From assembly GCA_022749655.1 (NCBI GenBank), contig CP094243.1, forward strand, positions 5,125,419 through 5,189,418: a DNA stretch of 64,000 nucleotides. The letters run 5' to 3'. This document shows, one piece after another, positions 33,093 through 42,008 of this stretch (within the stretch, counting starts at the first letter, position 1; every line of letters begins with the position of its first letter). Both the position numbers and the translations under genes were made by a program. Below the pieces are notes generated by a model. That model worked only from the letters and a program-made list of their open reading frames with translations, ran no database searches and had not been told where the DNA came from. The DNA is from Xanthomonas phaseoli pv. phaseoli (GTDB lineage Bacteria; Pseudomonadota; Gammaproteobacteria; Xanthomonadales; Xanthomonadaceae).

Positions 33093-33527
33093 ATGAGCCA
33101 ACCTTCGGCCGCGATCAAAGAAGAAGTCCTGCGCGAGATGGCCACAGCCATCGCCAACAACGATTGGCAAGCCACCTACGATCTCTTTTCTCTCGCTCAA
33201 AGCATTCCGGATCTGGAGCAGAAGGTTGACGTGTTCAATCGCCTGCTCGTGATGCCTGGGCATGAACTCCATCAAGAGGTCACGCGAGAGATCCAGCTAC
33301 TTCGTAGCCCATCCAGCGTTACGTACATTCGACAGGTGCTTGCCAATGGGTTTCAGACGTTTCAGTACACGTGTTCCGAGCCAGGCGTCATCGCGAAATG
33401 GTTTAGCCATGCGCTCGCTGATATCGATACACCCCAGTCGATTGCGGTCATTGAAGAGTTTGCGAAATGCAGTGACCCGGAAATCGCAGAAGAAATGACC
33501 TACCGTCTAAGGCGTATCAATGCATGA
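33093..33527 (+). CDS. Integron cassette protein 3, helical, immunity-like
   Basis: 144-aa, almost wholly alpha-helical protein (MSQPSAAIKEEVLREMATAI; EVTREIQLLRSPSSVTYIRQ; IAVIEEFAKCSDPEIAEEMT). The HEAT-like pattern and size resemble small immunity-type proteins (for example Imm30-like), but this is a weak resemblance. No signal peptide. It begins 14 bp after attC 3. No clear attC separates it from the next gene 45 bp downstream, so the two may share one cassette. Confidence 0.65.
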   Translation: MSQPSAAIKEEVLREMATAIANNDWQATYDLFSLAQSIPDLEQKVDVFNRLLVMPGHELHQEVTREIQLLRSPSSVTYIRQVLANGFQTFQYTCSEPGVIAKWFSHALADIDTPQSIAVIEEFAKCSDPEIAEEMTYRLRRINA

Positions 33528-33572
33528 AGCCTGCGCCAAGGTGACCTCGAACATTCGCCGGCAGAGCGAGCC

Positions 33573-34091
33573 ATGGTGCATCTAGACAGAAAGCAACGAG
33601 GAGTGGTCCTCGGCATGGCATCGGGACTTCTTGCTTCTCTATTCGTTGTGTTCCTGGCATCACGCGCGTTCTTGAGCTGGGACGCACCAGAGCGCGCAGG
33701 TACCGGCTTATTGTTGCCCGCTGCGGCAATGTTCCTCGCCATCGCGCGCATCGCCAAGCACCGCTTCGTTACGCCCGCAGACATCGACGGGAGCGCACTG
33801 AGTGTTGGCACTGCTCGTGCCAGGACATTGCAATCCTTACTTCAGAACACGACGGAGCAGCTAGCGTTTGCGCTCCCGGTCTACGTCGCCGCCCTGCTAA
33901 GCACGCGCCCCGCTATCCAAGCCGCAGTTCCAGCATGCGCTTGTGCCTTCTTGCTTGGGAGGCTGATCTTCTTCGCAACCTACAGTGGCGGTGCTGGCGC
34001 CAGGGCCCTGGGGTTCGCACTGACCTTCTATCCCACTGTGCTGCTGCTCAGCTGGCAACTCGTGCTGCTTGCAGTTAGTGTTGCCGGCTAG
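33573..34091 (+). CDS. MAPEG-family membrane protein in the cassette array
   Basis: 172-aa integral membrane protein with about four hydrophobic helices (LGMASGLLASLFVVFLASRA; GTGLLLPAAAMFLAIARIAK; LAFALPVYVAALLSTRP; LTFYPTVLLLSWQLVLLAVS). The LQNTTEQL segment and GRLIFFATYSGGAGARALGF are typical of the MAPEG family (membrane-associated proteins in eicosanoid and glutathione metabolism), whose bacterial members are mostly uncharacterised. Its TAG stop lies in GGCTAGC, a likely R'' remnant. Confidence 0.75.
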   Translation: MVHLDRKQRGVVLGMASGLLASLFVVFLASRAFLSWDAPERAGTGLLLPAAAMFLAIARIAKHRFVTPADIDGSALSVGTARARTLQSLLQNTTEQLAFALPVYVAALLSTRPAIQAAVPACACAFLLGRLIFFATYSGGAGARALGFALTFYPTVLLLSWQLVLLAVSVAG

Positions 34092-34197
34092 CAAGTCATT
34101 GAGGCATTGGGCCGCATGCAGACATCCCTAGAACCTGTCGGCTCCGAGATCCAGTGGCATGGTAATCCCCCACTTTTAGCGGTCGCCAGAAGTGGAG

Positions 34198-35025
34198 CTA
34201 AGCGGCCATCGCCAACTTCATGGCAGGCGTGATGCCGCCGAGCGCCATATTCGGACGCTCGTGGTTGTACGTCCATAGCCAGCGGGTGGCTTTGTCCTGC
34301 ACCTGGTCGATGGTGTCGAACAGGGTTTGGGCGAGCCAAGCGTAGCGGATGGTGCGGTTGTAGCGTTCAACGTAGGCGTTCTGCTGTGGCTTGCCCGGCT
34401 GGATGTGCTCGACCCGGATACCATGCCGCTGCGCCCAGGACAGCAACGCGCCACTGATGTATTCAGGGCCGTTGTCGCAGCGGATCACGGCGGGCTTGCC
34501 GCGCCACTCGATGATCTGCTCCAGCGATCGGATCACCCGGGCTGACGGCAGCGACAGGTCGACCTCGATCCCCAGTCCCTCGCGATTGAAGTCGTCGAGC
34601 ACGTTGAACAGCCTGAAGCTGCGGCCGTCGGCCAGCTGGTCGTGCATGAAGTCCATCGACCAGACTTGGTTGATCGTCTCCGGCACCGCCAGTGGCTGCG
34701 GCCGCTCACGCACCAGCCGCTTCTTCGGCTTGATCCGCAGGTTCAACTCCAACTCGCGGTAGATCCGGTAGATCCGCTTGTGGTTCCAACCAAAGCCCTT
34801 CACGTTGCGCAGGTACAGGTAGCACAGGCCAAAGCCCCAGTCGCGATGGGCGGTCGTCAACCGGATCAGCCAGTCGGCGATCCGGGCGTTCTCCTCGCTG
34901 GCCTTGGCCTGGTAGCGGAAGCAGGTCTGGCTCACCGCGAAGGTCTGGCAGGCGTGGCGGATGTTCGTGCGCCCGCTCGTGACCGCCGATTGGGCCATCT
35001 CGCGTCGCTGAGATGGCCTCACCAT
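34198..35025 (-). CDS. IS3-family transposase OrfB
   Basis: About 275 aa, from [23 protein letters not shown] residues lie in [40 protein letters not shown] and [20 protein letters not shown]. It overlaps the end of orfA; the A7 tract in GCAAAAAAATGG at the overlap is a good -1 slippery site for an OrfAB fusion. The frame stays open further upstream but that part is out-of-frame orfA DNA. Confidence 0.92.
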   Translation of the reverse strand: MVRPSQRREMAQSAVTSGRTNIRHACQTFAVSQTCFRYQAKASEENARIADWLIRLTTAHRDWGFGLCYLYLRNVKGFGWNHKRIYRIYRELELNLRIKPKKRLVRERPQPLAVPETINQVWSMDFMHDQLADGRSFRLFNVLDDFNREGLGIEVDLSLPSARVIRSLEQIIEWRGKPAVIRCDNGPEYISGALLSWAQRHGIRVEHIQPGKPQQNAYVERYNRTIRYAWLAQTLFDTIDQVQDKATRWLWTYNHERPNMALGGITPAMKLAMAA

Positions 35026-35285
35026 TTTTTTGCGAGCGCTTCCTTCAGCAGGTCGGTACTGAGCTGCGCCTCGGCGTACATCTTCTTGAGCCGGCGGTTC
35101 TCCTCCTCCAGCTCCTTCATGCGCGCGACCATGGACACGTCCATGCCGCCGAACTTGCTGCGCCACTTGTAGAACGTGGCCGAGCTGATGCCGTGCTCGC
35201 GGCACAGCTCCGGCACGGGCGCACCGGCCTGGGCCTGCTTGAGCACGGCGATGATCTGGCTGTCGGTAAAGCGGGACTTCTTCAT
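35019..35285 (-). CDS. IS3-family transposase OrfA
   Basis: 88-aa Orf[21 protein letters not shown] with helix-turn-helix [20 protein letters not shown] and a coiled coil [20 protein letters not shown]. Ends [10 protein letters not shown] at the slippery A7 tract shared with orfB. Confidence 0.92.
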   Translation of the reverse strand: MKKSRFTDSQIIAVLKQAQAGAPVPELCREHGISSATFYKWRSKFGGMDVSMVARMKELEEENRRLKKMYAEAQLSTDLLKEALAKKW

Positions 35286-35702
35286 GGAACCTCCTCGGGA
35301 AAGGGGACGAGAAAATTCCACTTCTGGCGTCTGCTAATGGGCGGGGGATTACCGCATGAGGGCTCAGACGTCATCGAGATCACCAGCACTCGCTCTGGCC
35401 TGCGCATTGTTGTGGCGGCGCCGGAAGGGGTCGATCGCTACCTTGAGCTCCACTTTCCTTTCGTTCGGGCGTTCCAGGTGATGGACGAGGGGGACATGCT
35501 TGAGTACTGGGAAAGCCCACTCACTACAGGCCACGTCCTCTACAAAGTCGTTTCCGGAGGATGGCGGGATCGCACTGCAGGTCACTTCCTGCACGTCACC
35601 GCATCGTTAGGCGCGATGCACGAGTGGCTCATCGTCTCCGAGTGCCTCTGTGTGTCTGTCCTCTCAGCGTATGTGCCGCATCTTCGCGAATTCGGCGATG
35701 CG

Positions 35703-35758
35703 GCGTAACCATTCGCGCTGAAGCCACTTCACAACGCGGCTTTACTCAAGCGTCAAGC
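35703..35758 (+). repeat. attC site 4 (distal)
   Basis: 56 bp. R'' GCGTAAC (35703-35709), left arm ending TGAAGCC, loop, right arm GGCTTTACTCAAGC, core GTCAAGC (35752-35758). AAGCC pairs with GGCTT. Same layout as sites 1 and 2. It closes the visible array; about 130 bp later the HxlR gene begins. Confidence 0.8.
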
Positions 35759-35891
35759 GCACATGAGAGAGAGGCAAGCACGGACGTTTGCGAGCGCACT
35801 TTGCAGTCAGGGCCGACAGTCGAAGCGCACGACTGGAGCGCTGCTGCACCACGTCACCGCATTCGCTTGAACGCGCTGACGCAGCGTGCAC

Positions 35892-36245
35892 CTATGCCAT
35901 CGCTTCGTCGGGATCCAACGCCACTGCTGCCTGCTGCGCGCGATCGAATCGCTCGCGGGCCGCGCGGATGCTGCCGTGGTTCTCGCCCGCCCAAGTGAGC
36001 AGTTGCGAGACTGGGCCGAGTAGCGCGATGCCCAGCTTTGAGAGCGCGTATTCCACGCTCGGCGGCTTGGTGGCGTAGACCTTGCGGGTGATCATGCCGT
36101 TGCGCTCGAGATTGCGCAGGGTCTGGGTCAACATGCGCTTGGAAATGTCCGGCACGGCGCGTTGGATGGCGCTGAAGCGGGATGGGCCGGGGATCAGCGT
36201 CAGCAGGATCAGCAGGGTCCACTTGTCGCCGATCTGGTCGAGCAC
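35892..36245 (-). CDS. HxlR-family regulator (YtfH-like)
   Basis: HxlR winged-helix regulator: [60 protein letters not shown]. With the GTG at 36245 it is 117 aa. Coding-like sequence with a conserved Cys (DATKCPVRD) extends upstream to about 36320, but no in-frame ATG is seen there before a stop, so the N-terminus may be hidden by an indel. Divergent from a YtfG-like quinone reductase, matching the ytfH/ytfG pair of other bacteria; such HxlR proteins sense quinones or thiol stress. Confidence 0.85.
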   Translation of the reverse strand: MLDQIGDKWTLLILLTLIPGPSRFSAIQRAVPDISKRMLTQTLRNLERNGMITRKVYATKPPSVEYALSKLGIALLGPVSQLLTWAGENHGSIRAARERFDRAQQAAVALDPDEAMA

Positions 36246-36457
36246 ATCGCGTACCGGGCACTTGGTAGCGTCGAAGGGTCCTTCCAGGAAGGCGGCAGCG
36301 GGAACAGGGCAATCGCATTCACGTGGGGTATCTCACGGTAACCAGGGGAGCAAAACTGCCTACTTGCGGGAGCCCGCGCGGGGCTGACACTATGCGGGCG
36401 ACCAGTTAGGTCTAGATAGTAGACCAAATCTCTTATGCAAACCTACCGGAACCCGTC

Positions 36458-37335
36458 ATGACATCTGCATCCCCCTGATTCTTGTCACCGGCGCCAGCGG
36501 GCAGTTGGGTGCGCTGGTTGTCGAAGCGCTGCTTGGCCATCTGCCTGCCAACCGCATCGTAGCAACGGCCCGTGATACCGCGTCACTTGCCGAGTTCGCA
36601 AAACGCGACATCGCGGTACGTCAGGCCGACTATGCGAACCCGCACAGCCTGGACGCGGCCTTCGCCGGCGTAGGCCGCGTGTTGCTGGTCTCGTCCAATG
36701 CAGTGGGCCAGCGCGTGCCGCAACACCGCAACGTGATCGAGGCGGCCAAGCGCGCCGGGGTGGAATTGCTGGCGTATACAAGCATCCTGCATGCCGATAC
36801 CAGCACGCTGTCGCTGGCCGCCGAGCATGTGGCCACCGAAGCGCTGCTGCGCGAGAGCGGCGTGCCGTACGCATTGCTGCGCAATGGCTGGTACACCCAG
36901 AACTACACCGGCTCGATCGCCGCGGAAGTCGCCCATGGCGCAGTGATCGGCAGTGCGGGCGACGGCAGGATCAGCGCCGCCACGCGCGCCGACTATGCTG
37001 CGGCCGCTGCAGCAGTGCTGGCTTCGGATGCCCAACAGGCCGGGCAGGTATACGAGTTGGCAGGCGATACCGCTTTCACGATGGCCGAGTACGCCGCCGA
37101 GGTGGCGCAACAGTCGGGCAAGCCGGTCGCCTATCACGACCTGCCGGAAGCCGATTACGCGGCAGCGCTGGTGCAGATCGGCCTGCCGGCCGGCTTTGCG
37201 CAGGTGCTGGCGCAGTGCTCGGCGGCCTCGCGTGGCGGTGACCTGTTCGACGATAGCCATACGCTGAGTCGGTTGATCGGCCGCCCCACCACGCCGTTGC
37301 GCGACGCGGTGGCGTCGGCACTCGCAGTGCGCTGA
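36458..37335 (+). pseudogene. NAD(P)H:quinone oxidoreductase, YtfG/QorB-like, frameshifted at the start
   Basis: NmrA-type Rossmann protein of about 292 aa: LVTGASGQLGALVVEALLGH, TARDTASLAEFAKRDIAVRQ, YTSILHADTSTLSLAAEH, LLRNGWYTQNYTGSIAAEVA. It matches QorB/YtfG, which reduces quinones with NADPH. The ATG at 36458 reads MTSASP then meets a stop at a C5 run (36471-36475); one more C joins it to LILVTGASG. Divergent from its likely HxlR regulator. Confidence 0.82.
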
Positions 37336-38016
37336 GCCACCGCTGGGACCACGGCGCTGGCGGGGCGTTCGGCACGTGATCGCTGGCGCAGGGTTGCGCA
37401 GGTGTGCCGTGACCGCCTGGGATCACGGCGACCTCCGTGCGGCTTCACCCCATGCGACCGTCGGCGATGGCCGGCTGATCGGCGTGGCCGGGTGTGTCGG
37501 GAAGTTCGCCAGTGCGTTGGACCAGCGGCATCGGTTGAGGCGATCGGCAGTGGCGCTGCGCCAACAGCCGCTCAGCAACCGCGCGCATCGCCGTTGGTCA
37601 ATGCATGGTGCAGTGATCGAGCCGACGTGACCCTGGTAGCTGCTCACGCTGGAGACCTGCACAGCCTGGACACGGCGCGATGCACCGCCGCCGCAACACA
37701 CGGCAACGTGACCGAGCCGCTGCCGCTCACATGCTTGTGCCACTCAGGTGCTTGCCCAGACGCAAGGGTGGCGCAGGCGCGCCCCACGCCGGCAAATCCA
37801 GCAGGTACTGCCGCGCAGCCATCGGCGATGCTCAACGTCGGAGCATGGATGGCGCGCGCGCAATCTCGTCGTGCTGCGGCCGCACGTTCCCGCAGGCAGT
37901 TTTGTACGAGCGCCTCCACCACATCGTGCGCAGCTGGGCTTGCCTCACAGTGGTCGCATAACTGCCATCGCCCCGACACGACCGTGACACAAGGCCCGCT
38001 GCAGCAAAGCCGGGCA
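37336..38016. other. Long intergenic stretch
   Basis: About 680 bp with no convincing gene in any frame. Frames that stay open look like chance in GC-rich DNA, with no recognisable motif or ribosome-binding site. The promoter of the downstream porin lies at its right end. Confidence 0.5.
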
Positions 38017-38047
38017 GTGTCACCAAACTGACATCAAATCTAAATAT
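38017..38047 (+). promoter_or_regulatory. Pho-box-like promoter of the porin gene
   Basis: GTGTCACCAAACTGACAT (38017-38034) matches the PhoB box (two CTGTCAT-type heptamers spaced by 4 bp) at about 11 of 14 positions. TAAATAT follows at 38041 as a -10 candidate. This suggests induction by phosphate starvation. Confidence 0.6.
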
Positions 38048-38176
38048 AACTGCTGCCATTGCCGCTACGTCAGGACGACCGGCGCCTGGCAGGCGCTTCC
38101 ACGCCGTGCAGCCGCCCTCTTGGCAGCACCGGATCGACGCAGCCGCCGACCCGTTTCCCTTGCACGAGCCGGACCA

Positions 38177-39634
38177 ATGAAAAGACGCAATCTCGCCACT
38201 GTTCTGTGCGCCCTCAGCGCGACCGCCAGCGGCAGCACGCTGGCCGCCGAGCTGGAGCTGTACGTCGACCGCAAGACCAAGCAGATCTTCGCCGAGCCGG
38301 CGCCAGGTCGCGACAAGCTGGGCACCTTCGTGCAGGTGGACGAAAACGGCAAGCTGCCGGCGTCGGCGATGCCGGCAACGCCCGCGCAACCGCTCCCGCC
38401 CGCGCTGGGCGCCGCCACGCCCGCCGACACAGCCGTTGCGCAGGCCGCACCTGCGCCTGCGCCGGTTGCAACGCCAGCGCCGGCCAAGTCCGGCGACGCC
38501 GGCAAGAAGTGGTACGACAAACTCAGCCTGCGCGGCTACACCCAGATCCGCTACAACCAGGGCATCGGTGGCGATGCGCAGGACCTGCGCGCGCCGGGCG
38601 ACCGCTTCATCGGCAACGACCAGAGCCTGGGCATCCGGCGTGCGCGCCTGGTGCTGAGCGGCGATCTCAACGAGCATGTGTCGCTGTATTTCCAGCCCGA
38701 CTTCGCCAGCACGCCCACCGGCTCGACCACCTCCAACTTCGCGCAGCTGCGCGATGCCTACGCCGATATCTTCTTCGACAAGAAGCGCGAGTACCGCGTG
38801 CGCGTGGGCCAGTCGAAAATGCCGTACGGCTGGGAAAACCTGCAGTCCAGCCAGAACCGCCTCACGCTGGACCGTGCCGATGCACTCAACTCGGGCCTGC
38901 GCGACGAACGCGATATCGGTGCGGTGTTCTATTACAGCCCTACCGTGGCCAAGGGCCGCTTCCAAGACCTGGTCAAGTCGGGATTGAAAGGCTCGGGCGA
39001 TTACGGCGTGATCGGTGCCGGTGTGTCCAACGGCCAGGGCGCCAACCGTGCCGAGCGTAACGACAGCATGCACGCGGTGGTGCACGCCACCTACCCGTTC
39101 AAGTTCGCCAACGGCCAGTACCTGGAAGTGGGCGCCGATGCGTACAGCGGGCGCTTCGTACCGACTGCGGCGGCAGTGAACATCGGTGGCCGCAGCTTTA
39201 CCCCGGCGATTACCGAGCCCAGTGGCTATACCGACCAGCGCGTGGCTGCGCACATCATCTACTACCCGCAGCCGTTCGGCCTGCAGGCGGAGTGGACGGT
39301 GGGCCGTGGCCCGGAACTGGATGTGGCCCAGCGCCGCATCCGCACCCGCTCGTTGAGCGGTGGCTATGTGCAGGCCATGTTCAAGCACGATTTCAACTAC
39401 GGCACGCTGCTGCCCTATCTGAAATGGCAGACCTACCGCGGCGGCTCCAAGTTCGACACCAATGCCCCGCGCATGCGCCTGGACGAAGTGGAAGCCGGTG
39501 TCGAATGGCAGCCGATGGATGCGCTGGAACTGGTGTTCGCCTATTCGAAGATGAAGCGCACCGACGTCAGCACCGCGCCGTATCCGGTCGTGGAAGGCGA
39601 TTTGCTGCGTCTGCAGTTGCAGGTCAATTACTGA
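38177..39634 (+). CDS. Phosphate-selective porin, OprO/OprP family
   Basis: 485-aa outer-membrane porin. Signal peptide MKRRNLATVLCALSATASGS, likely cut after LAA. A Pro/Ala-rich linker (residues ~65-110) precedes the barrel: LSLRGYTQIRYNQGIGGDAQ, SLGIRRARLVLSGDLNEHVS, RVRVGQSKMPYGWENLQSSQ, then alternating strands to VEGDLLRLQLQVNY. This is the OprO/OprP (porin_O_P) family, trimeric channels for phosphate or polyphosphate. The Pho-box-like promoter supports a role in phosphate uptake. Intact. Confidence 0.88.
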   Translation: MKRRNLATVLCALSATASGSTLAAELELYVDRKTKQIFAEPAPGRDKLGTFVQVDENGKLPASAMPATPAQPLPPALGAATPADTAVAQAAPAPAPVATPAPAKSGDAGKKWYDKLSLRGYTQIRYNQGIGGDAQDLRAPGDRFIGNDQSLGIRRARLVLSGDLNEHVSLYFQPDFASTPTGSTTSNFAQLRDAYADIFFDKKREYRVRVGQSKMPYGWENLQSSQNRLTLDRADALNSGLRDERDIGAVFYYSPTVAKGRFQDLVKSGLKGSGDYGVIGAGVSNGQGANRAERNDSMHAVVHATYPFKFANGQYLEVGADAYSGRFVPTAAAVNIGGRSFTPAITEPSGYTDQRVAAHIIYYPQPFGLQAEWTVGRGPELDVAQRRIRTRSLSGGYVQAMFKHDFNYGTLLPYLKWQTYRGGSKFDTNAPRMRLDEVEAGVEWQPMDALELVFAYSKMKRTDVSTAPYPVVEGDLLRLQLQVNY

Positions 39635-39787
39635 GCAAGGTGGGCAGCGCCGGTCATGGCTGCTGCGGCGGTCATGACCGGCGTATTCGTGTGCGGCTGC
39701 GTGCGTTCGCGCCGGGATCTGCATGCACGCAGGTGCCTGCGCGATGCTGCCAGCCTCGCGCGTGGTGACGCGCTCACTGGAACGCAG

Positions 39788-40744
39788 ATGCGCATCAAGG
39801 CCACGGTGGAGCGGCTTCCTGGCGGGATGATGCTGGTCCCCTTGTTGCTCGGGGCGCTTTGCCACACGCTCTGGCCGCAGGCCGGCAGTACCTTGGGGTC
39901 TTTCAGCAACGGCCTGATCAGCGGCACCGTTCCGATCCTGGCGGTGTGGTTCTTCTGCATGGGAGCGAGCATCCAGCTGCGCGCCTCCGGACGGGTGCTG
40001 CGCCGTTCGGGCAGCCTGGTGCTGACCAAGATCGCGGTGGCCTGGCTCATCGCAATGCTGTGCGCCCCATTGCTTCCCATCGGCGGTGTGCCGAGCGGGC
40101 CGCTGGCCGGGCTGTCGGTCCTGGCGCTGGTAGCTGCGATGGACATGACCAACGGCGGGCTGTACGCCGCATTGATGCAGCAATACGGCAGCAGCGAAGA
40201 CGCAGGTGCGGTGGTGCTGATGTCGCTGGAATCGGGCCCGCTGATCTCCATGCTGATCCTGGGTGCCAGCGGCCTGGCCAGCTTCGACCCACGGCTGTTC
40301 GTCGGTGCGGTGCTGCCGCTGTTGCTGGGCTTTGCGCTGGGCAATCTCGACGCGGAATTGCGGCAGTTCTTCGCACAGGCGACCAAGACGATGGTGCCCT
40401 TCTTCGGCTTCGCGCTCGGCAACACGCTGGATCTGTCGACAATCGCGCGTACCGGCGCAAGCGGGGTGCTGCTGGGCGTGGCAGTCATCGTGATCACCGG
40501 GCTGCCCTTGCTACTGGCCGACCGCTGGATCGGCGGCGGCAACGGCACGGCCGGGGTGGCCGCCTCCAGCACGGCGGGTGCCGCCGTGGCCACTCCGGCG
40601 CTGATCGCCGGCATGGCGCCGCAGTTCGCATCCGCGGCGCCGGCTGCGACAGCGCTGGTGGCCAGCGCGGTCATCGTCACCTCGTTGCTGGTGCCGCTAC
40701 TGACGGCCTGGCATGCACTCCGTCGCGTTGCACGCAGCGGCTGA
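39788..40744 (+). CDS. 2-Keto-3-deoxygluconate permease (KdgT family)
   Basis: 318-aa membrane protein, from [20 protein letters not shown]. KdgT family segments are [40 protein letters not shown] and [20 protein letters not shown]. About ten hydrophobic helices. The family imports 2-keto-3-deoxygluconate, a pectin breakdown product, by proton symport, which fits a plant pathogen. The first ATG of the conserved region is used; longer upstream frames lack family similarity. Confidence 0.85.
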   Translation: MRIKATVERLPGGMMLVPLLLGALCHTLWPQAGSTLGSFSNGLISGTVPILAVWFFCMGASIQLRASGRVLRRSGSLVLTKIAVAWLIAMLCAPLLPIGGVPSGPLAGLSVLALVAAMDMTNGGLYAALMQQYGSSEDAGAVVLMSLESGPLISMLILGASGLASFDPRLFVGAVLPLLLGFALGNLDAELRQFFAQATKTMVPFFGFALGNTLDLSTIARTGASGVLLGVAVIVITGLPLLLADRWIGGGNGTAGVAASSTAGAAVATPALIAGMAPQFASAAPAATALVASAVIVTSLLVPLLTAWHALRRVARSG

Positions 40745-40951
40745 AGGCCGGAAGGGCATCCTGCGGCCTGCGATGAGATGCGTGGGCCATGCGCGTTGCG
40801 CCCCGCGTGGCGCCGGAGCGATCAGGCTCCGGCGACGCCCGTGCGCAACCGCTGGCGATGAAGTGGACGCCATACACGACCGCCATCTGCTGCGTTCGCG
40901 CGCATGCCAGGCCCGCCCGACGGCACGTGGCGCACTGCCGTGGCAGCGGGA

Positions 40952-41980
40952 CTAAGCCGACAGCTCTCCACGCACGATCTGCGCGCCTGCACTGAGTGCA
41001 CTGAGTTTGCCGCGCGCCACGTGCCGGGCGAGCGGTGCCATGCCGCAGTTGGTGGAGGGATAGAGCTTGTCGGCATCGACGAAGCGCAGCGCCTTGCGCA
41101 GCGTCTCGGCCACTTCCTGCGGTGTCTCGATCGTGCTGCTTGCCACGTCGATGGCACCGACCATCACCTTCTTGCCGCGGACGAGTTCGATCAGATCGAT
41201 CGGCACGTGCGAGTTGTGGCATTCCAGCGAAATGATGTCGAGCGAGGATGTCTGCAGCTTGGGAAACGACTCTTCGTATTGGCGCCACTCCGAGCCCAGC
41301 GTCTGCTTCCAGTCAGTATTGGCCTTGATGCCGTAGCCATAGCAGATGTGGACGGCGGTCTCGCACTTCAGCCCTTCCACCGCGCGTTCCAGGGTGGCAA
41401 CACCCCAGTCGTTGACCTCGTCGAAGAAGACATTGAAGGCCGGCTCGTCGAACTGGATGATGTCCACGCCGGCGGCTTCCAGTTCCCTGGCCTCCTGATT
41501 GAGGATCTTGGCAAACTCCCATGCCAGTTTTTCGCGGCTTTTGTAGTGCGCATCGAAGAGGGTGTCGATCATCGTCATCGGGCCCGGCAGCGCCCACTTG
41601 ATCGGCTGGCGGGTCTGCTGACGCAGGAATTTGGCATCGTCCACGAACACCGACGTTGGGCGGCTGACCGCGCCGACCACGGTCGGCACGCTGGCGTCGT
41701 AGCGGTCGCGAATCCTCACCGTCTCGCGCTTTTCGAAATCGACACCGCTGAGATGTTCGATAAAGGTGGTGACGAAATGCTGACGGGTCTGTTCGCCGTC
41801 GCTGACGATATCGATGCCGGCATGCTGCTGTTCCTGCAGCGCCAACCGCAATGCATCCTGCTTGCCTTCGATCAGTTCGGCGTCCTGCAATTTCCAGGGC
41901 GACCACAGGGTCTCGGGCTGGGCAAGCCAGGACGGCTTGGGCAGGCTACCGGCGGTTGAGGTGGGGAGCAGCTTGGTCAT
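40952..41980 (-). CDS. mesD: Core-MetE methionine synthase, MesD type
   Basis: 342-aa protein equivalent to the C-terminal catalytic half of MetE: MTKLLPTSTAGSLPKPSWLA, LQEQQHAGIDIVSDGEQTRQ, KWALPGPMTMIDTLFDAHY. Zinc ligands are His and Cys in TAVHICYGYG and the Cys in STNCGMAPLARH. It lacks the MetE folate-binding N-terminal half. Downstream of a DUF1852 gene, the arrangement of the folate-independent MesD/MesX system, in which MesD methylates homocysteine in an oxygen-dependent way with MesX. The methyl donor is unknown. The assignment rests on this pairing. Confidence 0.82.
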   Translation of the reverse strand: MTKLLPTSTAGSLPKPSWLAQPETLWSPWKLQDAELIEGKQDALRLALQEQQHAGIDIVSDGEQTRQHFVTTFIEHLSGVDFEKRETVRIRDRYDASVPTVVGAVSRPTSVFVDDAKFLRQQTRQPIKWALPGPMTMIDTLFDAHYKSREKLAWEFAKILNQEARELEAAGVDIIQFDEPAFNVFFDEVNDWGVATLERAVEGLKCETAVHICYGYGIKANTDWKQTLGSEWRQYEESFPKLQTSSLDIISLECHNSHVPIDLIELVRGKKVMVGAIDVASSTIETPQEVAETLRKALRFVDADKLYPSTNCGMAPLARHVARGKLSALSAGAQIVRGELSA

Positions 41981-42008
41981 GGTGAGGGATATCGTGGGTT
42001 CTGGTTGA

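Larger units (their letters stand above)
34161..35353 (-). mobile_element. Second IS3-family element, in a cassette gene
   Basis: 1193 bp with inverted repeats GGTAATCCCCC...GCCAGAAGTGGA at both ends and a 4-bp direct repeat GCAT on each side (34157-34160 and 35354-35357). Encodes orfA and orfB. The target duplication and intact genes indicate a recent insertion. It is a different element from the one in intI. Confidence 0.93.
34116..35708 (+). pseudogene. Cassette gene split by an IS3 element
   Basis: The first 15 codons (34116-34160, MQTSLEPVGSEIQWH) end in the target duplication GCAT. After the IS3 element the second GCAT (35354-35357) leads straight on in frame with [20 protein letters not shown] through ASLGAMHEWLIVSECLCVSV to the stop at 35708. 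Precise removal of the element plus one GCAT restores a 131-aa protein. Function unknown; small, beta-rich, no signal. Its TAA stop lies within the R'' box of the next attC, marking it as a cassette gene. Confidence 0.8.
29717..35758. mobile_element. Chromosomal integron: integrase, cassette array and two IS3 insertions
   Basis: Directly downstream of ilvD. The integrase gene reads toward ilvD on the minus strand; beyond its start the plus strand carries small genes separated by attC-like sites (32135, 32610, 32993, 35703). This is the standard integron geometry, and the ilvD site is the known location in Xanthomonas. Cassette genes look visibly less GC-rich than the surrounding DNA. One IS3 element lies in the integrase and another in the last cassette gene. 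The attI site should lie around 32072-32134 but no clean core was found. Confidence 0.85.

Noticed and set aside
33528..33572. attC site between cassette 3 and the MAPEG gene
   Set aside because: No paired arms or GTTRRRY core visible in this short gap.
34089..34115. Full attC after the MAPEG gene
   Set aside because: Only a GGCTAGC-like R'' and AAGTCATTGAGG are present; no complementary arm or core, so at most a half-site.
37402..38031. A 209-codon frame upstream of the porin
   Set aside because: Covers the Pho-box promoter and has no recognisable motif; likely chance.
37832..40183. A 783-codon frame on the minus strand opposite the porin
   Set aside because: Antisense shadow of a high-GC gene; composition and lack of motifs argue against coding.
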